From Kwoniella bestiolae CBS 10118 (taxonomy: Eukaryota > Basidiomycota > Tremellomycetes > Tremellales > Cryptococcaceae): a stretch of 64,000 nt of DNA. A program made the position numbers and the translations under genes. The DNA lies in contig NC_089243.1 in the NCBI RefSeq assembly GCF_000512585.2, positions 2,232,001 through 2,296,000 of the forward strand, read 5' to 3'. Each line of letters starts with the position of its first letter. Position 1 is the stretch's first letter. The notes under the pieces were generated by a model. That model did not search any database. It saw only the letters and a list, made by a program, of their open reading frames with translations, and was not told the origin of the DNA. Of this stretch, positions 46,427 to 57,281 are shown one piece after another.

Positions 46427-48271
46427 TTAACCCAAAGAAGCTTCGTGTCTTCGGTTTCCCACCTCTTCGTGATAGACGCTTCCTTCCTTCTCCTCATGAC
46501 CGTGCGGGTTCTGAGCAGCACGTTCAGCCTTGAGGGCAGTGAGATCGTACGAAGCGAATTTACGAGCAGAAACATTCGCTTCGTAAAGCATATCGAGCTC
46601 TTCGAGAGTTCTTCCTTTGAGCTCTGGAATGAAGAAGTAAGCGAAGATGATAGCGGCTACGGAGAAACCACCGAAGATGTAAGTGATTTGACCTTGAAGG
46701 TTACCGTATTGAGCTCCCTGAATGTATGGAACAACGAGATTGTTGATCAAGCCGACCGCGTATCCGGACCAGGCAGCGACTGCAAGAGTCTTGGCACGCA
46801 GCTGTTGACTACTGATCTCGGCCGCGATGGTCCAAGGAAGAGCACCCCAAGTAGGAGAGTAGGTCAATACCCAGATGAAGATGGCGGCAAGGGTAAGACT
46901 TCCCAGAGAGCCAGTTGGCTTATTGTTGGTAGCGGTAGCGACAGCCGCCATGATGAACATGCAGGATCCCATGAAGCAAGCACCGACGAGAGCCATAGGT
47001 CGTCGACCAACTCTGTCAGGAAGATAGAAACCGAGGAATGTGATGACCAATTTACCAGTGTACAGGGCAACGAGAAGCTCATAGGTATTGGTGAATCCCA
47101 AGTTGAGCATGGTGATGTTCAGATAGTTGTTGGTGAAGGAGATACCTTGACCTTGTTGAAGACAGAGCATACCACAGGCAACCAAGGTACGTCGCAGATC
47201 TTGTCCTCGGAACAATTGAAGCCATCCAAGCCTGGATTGGTTCGCACGCTCATGCTCGAGAGAGTCCTTGACTTCTTGAAGCTGATCGTGCAGCTCGTCA
47301 TCGGTGGGCTTCCTCCCTCGAAGACGTCGAAGCTGGAAGAAAGCGTCTTCGATTCGGCCTTTACCTACAAGCCACTGTATATGAAGACTCGTTGTAAGCG
47401 AGCTTTCAGTATGGGAGCAGTCCAAACCACTTACCCGAGGTGATTCAGGCAAGAATGGTGTCACGATGAGAATAATGATAGGGAAAAGGAACTGAAGGCC
47501 GATGGGGACCAGCCACACGGAAGAGTTCATCTTGGCATGTACGCCAAACATGACAATGTTGGCCAAGAGAGTACCAGTATTGTTGAAGACCGTATAGGCG
47601 TTTGTCAAAGCACCTCTGATTCGGTGAGGAGCGCATTCGGATTGGTACACACCGGTGACCGCCGAAGCGATGCCGACCGACGAATTGACAATGATTTTAC
47701 CAGCAACCAGCATCCAAAAGCTGGATTTGATCGTCGAACAAGCCATGATAACGGATCCGACGATGCTAGACTGGCTCATGAGCATGGTTTACAGTCGATT
47801 CCACTGGGACCTCGTACTCACGCAATGACAGCAAGGGACATGAACGATGCTTTTCGCCCGTATCGTTCGTTGATGAATGGTGCAATCATACAACCGATCA
47901 TGATACCCGCAGTTCCAAGAGCGGTACCTGCACTTTGATCATTCGCATTCATCCACTTGATTCGGACGCCGTTTTCGAGTTTGGTACCACTTCCGAAGGT
48001 CAAGTTGAACTATATAAATAAATTTGGTTGTCAGTTTAAACATTGCCTCGAGCGATCACCGATATTTTTTTTTTTTTTTTTTTATTTATTTTTTTTCTTT
48101 CTCTCGGAGATCACAGAGATCATAGAAAGCTCTCACATGTCTCGATCCCATTACCCCTCCCCACCAGTTATTATCGTATCCAAAGGTGAATGCTCCCATA
48201 GACGAGAACACCGATGCGAAAAGGAGCACCGGAGTCATGTCCTGATACAGAGCTGTTCGTTTGAAACCCAT
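46427..48271 (-). CDS. MFS sugar (hexose/pentose) transporter
   Basis: A 12-segment sugar porter. The start MGFKRTALYQDMTPVLLFAS is followed by GAFTFGYDNNWWGGVMGS and GTAGIMIGCMIAPFINERYGRK (loop 2-3). Then come YQSECAPHRIRGAL, FLPESPRWLVGKGR (PESPRWL signature), CLQQGQGISFTNNYL, DRVGRRPMALVG and AAEISSQQLRAKTLAVA. The C-terminal FIPELKGRTLEELDMLYEA matches the PETKG-type end. Three introns are read. The first is A-rich on the coding strand and contains a 19-base homopolymer. The start at 48271 is the first ATG of the frame, with a palindromic TATA element 66-81 nt upstream. It shares a 361-bp divergent promoter with the GH140-like gene. Confidence 0.9.
48065..48100. repeat. T-rich tract with a 19-T homopolymer in intron 1 of the sugar transporter
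   Basis: A run of 19 T (48065-48083) is followed by ATTTATT and further T. On the gene's strand it is poly-A, the opposite of a polypyrimidine tract. Confidence 0.8.
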
Positions 48272-48632
48272 GGTGCGCAAGACGGTTGATGATTTGGAGA
48301 AGGATGGGGTTCAAGGAGGCCCTGTGGAGACCCGACGATATATATATATCGAGCGTAAAGTGCTTGGAGGAAAGTGTTATCATGCCAGAGATCGGATTTC
48401 ATGTTCGGGTAAACCCATGTCCGTGGCTGTCCCGGAAGTTACTGATTTCCGGTAGGCTATTGCGGCAGTTGCTTTCAAGCGCCAAGCATGATCGGAACGA
48501 CCGGACCTGGAAGGTCCGAAGCAGGCTGATGGCCTTGTCACACTTTCCTATGCATCAATAATACATAAGTCTAAGCACAAGGATCAGCAAAGTTACCGAA
48601 CTTCACGAGAGACTGGACAAAATCCACGCAAG
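48272..48632. promoter_or_regulatory. Divergent promoter region sugar transporter / GH140-like gene
   Basis: A compact 361-bp shared upstream region. It contains the palindrome at 48337-48352. Co-regulation of the two genes is likely. Confidence 0.5.
48337..48352. promoter_or_regulatory. Palindromic TATA element CGATATATATATATCG
   Basis: A perfect 16-bp palindrome, 66-81 nt upstream of the sugar transporter ATG. It probably acts as that gene's TATA box. Confidence 0.5.
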
Positions 48633-50629
48633 ATGGTACGATCCGCTGAACATATCGCAAGGTCCAAAGCTCTGGAGATACGGGTGCATCCTGACGGAAG
48701 ATACTTGGTTTCGGGCGGGAAGGTGAGCCTTAGTATCACGATGACAGCGCTGATCAGAGTAGAATGAGCCGTTCTTCTGGCAAGCAGACACTGCATGGGA
48801 GATCTTCCACAGACTGGACGAAGATGAGGTCAAGCTGTATCTGAACAAGAGAGCAAAGCAAGGGTTCAACGTTATCTTTGGGGTTTTGTTCGCCGAGCAT
48901 GGGTGAGTGCATTGCGGGGGTTCGCAGGAAGCACCTGATGTTATATCATTAGTGGATCGACATTGCCCAATCGGCAAGGAGAGTGGCCATTTCATCCCAA
49001 AGATCCAGACGCCAAGGAATACTATCCAGATGTGTTCAGACCCAACGAGAAGTACTTTGAGTTTGTGGACTTTGTGAGTCATACTCTATGTCCCGGCGCT
49101 CAATCAACGTGCCGATGACTGAAATCTGTACCTCCTCGATAGGTCATCAACTACGCCGCTAGTGTCGGCATCCGAGTCGCTATCCAGCCAGTATGGGGCA
49201 ACTACGTAGCCGGCATCTATCACAGGATAGAACACTACTTCGACAACGTTGATGCGGCTTTGGCTTTTGGCAAATACTGTGGACAGAGGTACCCATTCCT
49301 CCCTTACTTGAACGGTGGGGATACTCAACGATACTGGTTCGACGATGCCGTTTTTAATGCAAGAGCGGGCAAACCAACACGAGCACCTCATGTCAAGATC
49401 ATCGACTACGGACCGGTCTTCGAAGCATTCGCAGATGGTATCGTCGCTGGAGAATCTTCACATAGAACGGATGGGTCTCAGCCGTTCATCACTTTCCACC
49501 CAAGTGAGTGAGGGTAAATGAGAAACAAGGACTCGCTAACTTCCCCTTCAGCTGCCAGTTGGCTACCGGATACACCTGAACCCTATGCTTCCCATCTGTT
49601 CCCCCATTCCAAATGGCTCACCATAGACGCCATCCAATCCGGGCATAGTTGCGCTCTCAAATATCCTCCCCTGACTGATCCAAGTATCGGCACTCTCCAT
49701 TTCTTCCTCGCCCAAAACAGCGTTGATCACGTGAGGGAGATGTACGCGACATCCACTCGGGATGGAACCTTGCGACCGGTCATTGATCTAGAGGGGCATT
49801 ATGAGAGTGGGTGTGTGCTCTTTGCGGACGGTGACTGTCTTCTAACGTGCTGAATTAGGTACACATTACGACTTCAAACCGGAGAGGGACCAGTGGAAAG
49901 CTAGCAACATCCGCCAAGGAGCGTGGCAGGCGGTGAGTGAGGGCGTATGACGAAGACGAGAGAAGTGAGAGTGCTCATGGATTGGGAACAGATGTTCGCG
50001 GGGGCTGCGGGTGTGACATATGGTGTCAACTCGGTCTGTGAGTGGTTCAACGTCCTCTCACGCTGGTGGATATGATGCTTACCTGTTCATTCGAAGGGCA
50101 AATGAACAACCTCAACTCCAAATCCCACCCACCTATCCCACATCACACAGTATCAGGTGAGTCGACAACGCCAATGTATGAAACCCGTAAAAGCTGACTC
50201 ACGAGCTCTGCAGCCGCCAACTGGTACGACGAACTCGACCTTCCCGGTGCTACCTACGTTGGAAACATCACCAGATGGTTCTTGTCCCGACCATCCTACT
50301 TCAGCAGGATCCCCGACCAATCCATCCTTATTTCTGACACGTTCGACCGACCTGTACCCGATGACGATTACGACGGAAAAGATGCGAAGTTGATATCAGC
50401 TACTAGAGATAGTAACGGGAAATGGCTAGCAGTATATACGCCGGTGGGACATGAGTTTAAAGTGGATACTTCGAGCTTGAACGGTGACACGCTGAGTGCG
50501 GTGTGGTACGATCCGAGAAGTGACAAAGAGATATCCGCTGGTAGCGTTGAGAGCGGGCGAGTCGTGGCTCGTCCCCCGTCTAGTGGTAAGGATGATCACG
50601 ACTGGGTGTACTATGTGGCAGCCGTATAG
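48633..50629 (+). CDS. GH140/DUF4038-like glycoside hydrolase, apparently cytosolic
   Basis: A TIM-barrel glycosidase of the DUF4038 family, whose characterised GH140 members include bacterial apiosidases acting on rhamnogalacturonan-II. The N-terminus IRVHPDGRYLVSGGKNEPFF leads into WQADTAWEIFHRLDEDEV and QGFNVIFGVLFAEHG. Next are RPNEKYFEFVDFVINYAA, IQPVWGN and CGQRYPFLPYLNGGDTQRYW, then RPVIDLEGHYE with acidic residues that could serve catalysis, and RQGAWQAMFAGAAGVTYG. A C-terminal beta domain (GKWLAVYTPVGHEFKVD) resembles the putative collagen-binding domain usual in this family. No signal peptide is visible at the ATG chosen, so the enzyme looks intracellular. Eight or so introns are read. 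Substrate is unknown. Confidence 0.82.
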
Positions 50630-50729
50630 AGATTGTTTAACTATACACAATGCATGTACGAGAACCCATCGTGGCAAAGGAGATTTGACGATTCATTTCA
50701 TGCTCTACGTCAACGCATCAAGCTTATCT

Positions 50730-52008
50730 TCACAATGGCCCTTTGTGATCCACAGTAGTTCGTCGATGCAGAGAGATGTCATCTGCTGACAGATTGGGTT
50801 GTGAGTGAAGCTGTAGCGGGTCAGGGCCGCCGCTGTACCGCAATTTTCCGCTTCTTCGACTTTTGAACATCAATAATCCCCAATAATACGCTAAGCCCAA
50901 GGCTAAGGCAGCCACCGCGAGAGCCACCACAGCTCCAATCCAGCCCGCAGCAAGCTGAATGGCAGATAGAAGTTCAGTCAACGTTGAAGACATCATAGGA
51001 TCACTCATAAGTGCAACTCACAGGACCGACTTTGCCAGATGAAGCAGCGACTGTCACTGTCGTTACAACACTGCTCGTGGGGGAAGCATCTGAATCACTC
51101 CCTACACGCAATGATGATAAGCCTCCCTTCGGCAGCGTTGCTCGGAACGGAATGCTGCCACTTACATATGGTACTGGTATTCGTGCAGGTATAGGCCGGA
51201 GCTTCGTAATCATGCGCTGATATCAGCTCGATGTCCGCACATTGGTACAGCTTGGAGCCCGCTGTCAAAAACATCCAAATCAGTTACATTCGCTAACCAC
51301 TATGGTTTGCCAAGTCTTTGAGAAGAAACCCGGCTAACTTCATAGTGCAGCAAAAATATCGAGCTCACAATTGTCCTCAGTGGCATATGCGATTTGCAGA
51401 GTAATTTTATCTCCAAGTGTCAGGCCATGATCCGCTACAAACGGTAACGGTCATTTAAGCGCTCGAGCGAAAAGTGTCATCTTGCGATGTTCACTTACTG
51501 AAATCAGGTAATGGGAAGCAGGTGTCACCAGCGGTAAGACCTGTCATTGCCATTCCCAGATTCTCAAAGTCTGACTGATCCTTTGGATCCTTTGAGTTAG
51601 CGAAGTTTACTTGAATATTTTCCACTTTAGTTTGCGAAAGAAGATAAAGATTCCCGCCATCTAAGCGATGTCACTTGCTTCAGCTTGAGCACCAACGCAT
51701 CGCCTTCACCGCCTCCGCCCAGGCTACTCACTTAGAGGGATGTAATCCCTAGTCGCACTGACTTCGGCGACTCCACAGGGTCGGGTACCCGATGAAGTAG
51801 CGTTGTAGGATCTCGGAGCAGGAAACTGCGAAAGTTGATCAGTTTCCGAGACGATAAAAGTGGTCTTCAAGGGAATCACAACACTCACAATGAAGCCCAA
51901 GGCACCTGGGGACGCATATGTGTCTCTTCGAATCACATGTGCCGCAGCGTTTGAGGAGGACAGGACGGCTGTCAAAGCAGTCAGGCCGGGCGAATTACTG
52001 TTGGACAT
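50730..52008 (-). CDS. BIM1-like (X325/LPMO-like) copper-site membrane protein
   Basis: A cell-surface protein resembling the BIM1/X325 family, which folds like LPMOs but serves copper acquisition. The N-terminus has a short signal-like segment ending NAAA followed by His, which would become the N-terminal copper ligand. The domain shows FPAPRSYNA, RPCGVAE and an IPLNGGNLYL segment. It continues with VNFANSKDPKDQSDFEN, AGDTCFPLPDF and KLYQCADIEL, the usual order. A Ser/Thr-rich linker follows. Instead of a bare GPI signal, the last exon (from about 50958) encodes a transmembrane helix (AAGWIGAVVALAVAALALGL) with a basic stop-transfer KSRR and about 35 cytosolic residues. Six introns are read. 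The family call rests on motif order. The signal peptide is weakly hydrophobic. Confidence 0.65.
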
Positions 52009-52255
52009 GATCTTTTGACGAGCCGCAACCTTTTTGTTTCGTGTTTTTTCACTTTCGCAGAAGTCCAACTCTTGGAAAATCTGCTAACCTACCGCTTTAC
52101 ACATATAAGGAAGAAATTGCGCGGCTCTAGACGAGCTGAATCTATGACAAGGACTTTGTCTTGGTGTGCTGTATACAGCAACCGTATACACCTGCGTCCA
52201 GGAAGTCTCTCGTTCCCGAAACCTACGTCCTCTAATTTCGAAGATTCATCCATTC

Positions 52256-52748
52256 ATGTCTCGTACTTCGCGAAGCGAGGCATATTCGCATCTAGTCGAT
52301 CGGCCGACGTTATCTGATAAGGCATGGGATCGTCTTACGGATTGGGCGGCTCAACATGCGCAGCAAGGGCAAGGCACAACCACATTCCGAGTGCATGGCA
52401 CCTTTGAGTGGTCTGAATTGCAGATTGTGACTCCATTGTATGAAATAAAAGCCGCAAGCGTAAACACCCCACCTGGTCTGCATGGAAGCGATAAACCTTC
52501 TAATTCCAAGGCGCAGAATTCTTCGACGACAATTCGAGGTGCGGCGACTTGATGAGCGGCGACTTTCGCCCATACCCTTCCTCGTTTTTAGGTCGAAATC
52601 AAAATTCCCGGCGGCCTTTCACGGATTAGTTATGCCTCGTGAGGCCATGTCTCTGAGCTTTCAAGAAAATTTGGCAGCCATAGAGTATCTGCTATTATCT
52701 GATAGCCACTCGAAGACCCTGACTTTCTTCTACAGAAAAGACGATTGA
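52256..52748 (+). CDS. Possible small hypothetical gene (exons uncertain)
   Basis: Two open stretches with coding-like composition could join: one from the ATG at 52256 (MSRTSRSEAYSHLVDRP, then WDRLTDWAAQHA and TFRVHGTFEWSELQIV), the other ending LSFQENLAAIEYLLLSDSHS...FFYRKDD at TGA 52746-52748. A T-rich acceptor (TCGTTTTTAG) ends near 52591, but I could not find a matching donor in the right phase with confidence. No family is recognised. It would be divergent from the BIM1-like gene with about 250 bp between starts. Confidence 0.3.
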
Positions 52749-53154
52749 TCGGATATTCGCTTCATCACAGATCGGAGGCTCTCGCAGCGGCTCATATGTA
52801 TGTCTGTAGAGCCTCAGTAGAAAGCCAAGCCGGCGGATGGACTACTTTTAGCCTTCTGCCGGCCGACTTCAGAGTTGAAATGTAGCTTGATTGTATGAAT
52901 GCGCTCCGATGACCTTGTGGGAAACAACCGACACCCCTACATCACCTTGCATGAACAGACGAGACGTCAAGCGATGTTCCTCGGCCGATGTGGTAACCCC
53001 CCATCCAGTCAGCGTTGATCTGCTTCAAAGTTGCAGACCCCCAAAAAACATATAAAAGACCATATGAAAGTCGATGACAACTGACCTCAGGTGTCTCATC
53101 TCCAAGCCCCCTTCTTCAATCTACACCGGCTCTCTGCAGATACAAATAACCAAA
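52749..53154. promoter_or_regulatory. Upstream region of the CFEM gene
   Basis: It contains a TATAAAA box at 53051-53057 and a C/T-rich leader just before the ATG. No other gene is seen. Confidence 0.5.
53051..53057 (+). promoter_or_regulatory. TATA box of the CFEM gene
   Basis: TATAAAA lies about 100 nt before the ATG at 53155, preceded by an A-rich stretch. Confidence 0.55.
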
Positions 53155-53838
53155 ATGAAGTTCGCACTCGCGCTTTCCGTCGTTTTCGGTATGACGGTCG
53201 CTCTGGCTCAAAAGTAAGTCCGGTCATGGTGTCTGGGCCCACAGCATCAGTTGTCTAATTTTGATTGCGAATCCAGCTCTACCCTGTCTACATGCCAGCA
53301 ATCGTGTGCGGATTCCACATTGGCCTCTAACAGTACTTGCGGATCTTCATTGTGAGTCTCAGGGATCGTTAGCCGAAATTGCCTACTAGGCTGATAGAAA
53401 GCATCAGCACCGCCTGCGCTTGTGACAACATTTTCGTTCAGAACGTTAAGATCTGTTTGTATCAGTGGGTGTCTCTACAGCAAGCTCATTACACCTCTGG
53501 TGCACATATGCTAATTTGGTCCTAATAGAGGCTCATGCTCTTCCGACGTAGCCACTTGGTTCGATCTTGCCACTGCGGCTTGTGAATCATCTGGCCAAGA
53601 CGCCAACTATACTTCTACACACTCATCAAACTACACCTATTCTGAGTCTGCCGGCGCCAGCTCAACCGCTCCAGGTTCCTCGGCAAAAGCTGCTTCATCC
53701 GCTGCTACCTCTGCTGTCGCCTCTGCTGCTGCCTCTTCATCTGGAAGTACAAGTGGAGCCTTCGAACAATACGGTGTCATGGGGACCGCTGCATTGACCA
53801 TTGCCGGTGCAGTTGTAGGCAGTATCGCACTTCTCTAA
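53155..53838 (+). CDS. CFEM-domain GPI-anchored cell-surface protein
   Basis: A secreted protein of about 167 residues. The signal peptide is MKFALALSVVFGMTVALAQ. Four exons assemble a domain with eight cysteines in the CFEM pattern: CQQSC, CGSSFTACACDN (with the paired CxC and following Asp), CLYQGSC and a last Cys in TAACESS. A Ser/Ala-rich, probably O-glycosylated stalk follows. A hydrophobic C-terminus (MGTAALTIAGAVVGSIALL) directly at the stop is typical of a GPI-anchor signal. CFEM proteins bind haem or act in adhesion; in yeasts some form haem-relay systems. Haem binding here is inferred from the pattern only. It is the second surface metal-type protein next to the BIM1-like gene. Confidence 0.82.
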
Positions 53839-54269
53839 TTAGATGAACTAGCGGGTTATGATTTATCCGAGATAGGCTTCTCTGACTATTCTGGTGATGT
53901 TCGAGAATATGGGATCTTTGATTATGACGAAGACATGGAGGATCGACAATTTGAGTCTTCTCTGAGATAACGTTTATGCATCTAGTTCTACAGCCAAAAA
54001 AGATTGTTACCCGAAGACCGCACTTCCACTCAAGCGGAATCGCCTCCTATCTTTCCGATCAGTCGGTCCAACTGCCATCTGATTGAGACTTCGGGGCGCT
54101 GCATCGGAGGAATGCGAAGATCGCAGGTAGACAGCATCCAAAATCCAATACATGGTTCAATTCATTGAGTACAATTCCTCATCAAACGTCGAAGAACGTG
54201 ATTCTTCGGTCTGCAATTCATAGTTGATCTCCACAAGATACTCAGGTCAAACTTCAAGTTCTTTCACGC
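53839..54269. other. Convergent intergenic region
   Basis: Between the CFEM and DHA1-type MFS stops. No gene is recognised. Confidence 0.45.
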
Positions 54270-56196
54270 CTATTTGGTAGACATTGGCATTCCTTGCCAC
54301 CTACGGATCGATCTGCCTTTCATGATAAAAAGCCCACAAATTATTGCACCGATTCCAGCAGCAAGGGCCCCCTGGATGATGTACTCAGACAAGAAGTCAT
54401 GTTCCTCGCCCCAGTCATACACAAAGAAAGCAATTGCGAAACCCCACATCGACTTGAAGAAAACAAACACAGCCTGTGTGTCCATTGATCGGGAGAGGTA
54501 GCCCTCCAGAACGTACTGTTGAGATCCTAAAGAGTCAGTCATACTTTAGACAGATGTGGCATGTCACTCACGGTTTGCAACAATCCTGTAGCAGCGGAAA
54601 GACAGAAGAAGAACAGACCACCCCCAAAGAGGTAGGCAATCCAGTGGAGTTGCAGTTTGACCACTAGGCCCACAATGAGGCACCCAACAAACATGAACGG
54701 GAGGATCGGAAGCTGAAGGATGAGAGATATCAGCCTGATTCCTGAACTTGACATCTCAGACAATCGTAGATACCCACAAGTGCCCATAAACGGTGTTCGG
54801 GCTCTCGGTGACCCTTTTTCTTCTCCATATATGATACGACCTTGTCTCCCACGATACCTCCCGACCATTTACCTAGAACACCTCCAAAACCAAAAGCTAA
54901 AAACGCAGCTCCCAAAGGGTTGAGCTCGAAATTGTAAGGGGGCTTTTCGAACTTTTGAGGCATGACAATGGTTATTCCAACGGACCAAGCAAAAATTGAT
55001 CCATAGTAGATGGATGGGATGACAATGGTCAAGTACCGAGCCTTTCCGTAGAACTGTCAGCGATTGTATTCTCCAGTGACGGCAGATTATCTCACTTACC
55101 ATCAGAATAGGTGAAAGGGATATTGCCAGGTATTCTTTCGGTCTTTTCCAGGGCATCCAAGCAGCGCCTACGTGCCCGTTTCGTGTAGTAAAGCTGTGAT
55201 GGGTCTCTTCAACATGTTCAGTGATAGCCTTGCTATCATAGTCCTTCCCGTCTGAAGAGACTTGTTGAAGCTCTGAGCCGGTGTTGGTGAGAGCCACTCC
55301 CATAGGTGTTTCTTCCGTTTCGATCCAAAGCGTTTCAGGAACGATAAAAAAGAAGGCTGCAAGCTGCACGACAGCGAGACCCAAGATAAGCCAGAAAAGG
55401 ACTCTCCAAGTTGTATTCTCAACAATGAGTCCACAGAAGATCGGTCCAATAGCCGGAGCGATTACCACAGCCACAGCGAACATAGACATCTTGGAACCTC
55501 GAACCTCTTTGACGAAAATATCCCCGACTGTAGCAGGAGGCACCGTTTGAGAGAATGACGAGGTGATACCAGCGAAGACCCTAGCGATGGCAAAGACGAT
55601 ATATGTGTTTGAGAGCGCCATCCAGATGACACATGGTATGAAGAACAAAGACCCGAGCAGGTACACTGGTCTTCTGCCCATTGTCTGCATCATTTGACTT
55701 AGGGATCAGCACCCCTTCTACCAGCCATAAGCAAACATGAGTAGCTTACCTTTGAGAGTGGATTCCAGAATAAAGGCCCTACAGCCACACCCAGAAGGTT
55801 ATAGCCGATGGTGTTAGGGATTTTCCCAGGAGATACGCCAAAGGCTTTGCCTAAAGTTCTGTGAGATGATCTTATAAGTAAGACTAGGCTACAGATCAAA
55901 AGAGAAGGGAGACGAGGGATGCTCACGGGAATGCCACTTGTATGATCGCAACGCTATGGATGCCCACATGAGTCAGTGTCGTTTGCGTTTTCGCTCGTTG
56001 ATGTCACGACCTACCTGAAATTCGCAAGGAAACCACTGTAGCTGAGGGTCAAGAGAATGAAGAATTTTCTCCATCTACCGAGTGCATTGATGGGGTGATT
56101 GTCTGGAAGACTGGGATCTTTCCCATCTCGTATGTAAGACGCCAACTGACCCTCTTGTATTCCATTTTCGAGACCAGCTTCAATTTGATTAGTCAT
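54270..56196 (-). CDS. MFS transporter, DHA1 drug:H+ antiporter type
   Basis: A 12-segment proton antiporter. The start MTNQIEAGLENGIQEGQLAS is followed by WRKFFILLTLSYSGFLANF. The N-half has NTIGYNLLGVAVGPLFWNPLS and MGRRPVYLLGSLFFIPCVIW. Then come RVFAGITSSFSQTVPPATVG and APAIGPIFCGLIVENTTWRV, which is the motif C region of antiporters (GPxxGG-like). A long cytosolic loop of about 60 residues joins the halves. The C-half has RYLTIVIPSIYYGSIFAWS, GGIVGDKVV and GYLSRSMDTQAVFVFFKSMW. It ends PMSTK before TAG at 54270-54272. Exporters of this type often accompany biosynthetic or detoxifying genes, here the FAD monooxygenase and DUF3500 genes in the same orientation. Confidence 0.84.
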
Positions 56197-57281
56197 TGTG
56201 TTACAGGCTGGCTGAATCGTTCCAGTGATTCTGTTAGTAAGTCTCTTTGGGACCGGGAGCTCTTTATGTGGGTTATTGGAGGTCAGGTCAGAGATACAAA
56301 GCAGTATTGCGTTTAGGTGACCTATGCGGTCTTCTCAAGGTGTCTGCTGAGCCAATTACTGATTTTCCCGCTACAGGCCAATCGCAGCCAGCTGACTGCG
56401 AAGACGAAGTGCACCTAGTCCTTCAAAGGTCATGCGACGCCGATCACACGTTTGGCATTCCCCGCAATGAGTTACGTTCGAATATGGGACTCCGGAAGCA
56501 ACGCATGCAGTTGGTAAGAAATCACCGCCATTCCCCGCAATCCATCACTGCGGCGTTACAGTATCTCGGGTTCATTCAATCATGTGACTTATACAGTGTT
56601 AAGAAGGCTACAAGGGATATTCTGCCGGTGCATCAGGTGTGGAGTGGATTATTACGATCTAATAGGAGGTTGTCGTGTATTGGTGATCATAGGTCAATGG
56701 CCGTTGTCGAAGGCTCAGTGACCGGGAACTTTTTCGCCGCGCGATTTGCGAGGCACAGTGCGATTAATAGCTAGGTGACGTGAGATAAGGTGAACGGCTG
56801 TCTTCGAAAAACTCACAAGGGGGGCATGTCCCCTATGAGAGCGATGGTACAGCGAAGCTCGCTCATCAATCAACCTGTACGGGCAAATAGGACACAGTCC
56901 GGCGTTCGTGAGACGATGACCGGGCAATGTTTGGCTTTACTCCTATGCGTTAAAGGGTACACATGGTTTTGATGGCGATTGGCGTCAACCTGCTCTATTG
57001 ATCTCCCTCTCACGATCCACTGTATACCGCAGAGGCTTTCTTTGAAGGAACTTAGCCCACAGGGGATTGTAGAGGTGGAGTTCCAAAGGTGGCAGGTACT
57101 GCGCTATTGCAATTTACAACAAGCAGATGCTTATCGCAGCCACCGCACAAAGGATTTGCTTGCTAGGTGCCAGACAGTGCAGGGGTGATTCACATCCAGC
57201 GAACATTCCAGCAATCGAAAGGGAAACATTCTGGTGAACAATACATATACACATCGATGAGACCGTACAATCACAATGCTA
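56197..57281. other. Intergenic region MFS to FAD monooxygenase
   Basis: About 1.1 kb. A plus-strand open frame at 56247-56774 lacks an ATG start and any domain, and is taken as chance. The rest is promoter and 3' flank. Confidence 0.4.

Noticed and set aside
56247..56774. 175-codon plus-strand frame upstream of the DHA1-type MFS
   Set aside because: It has no ATG start, is rich in Arg and Ser, matches no family and lies in a promoter region.
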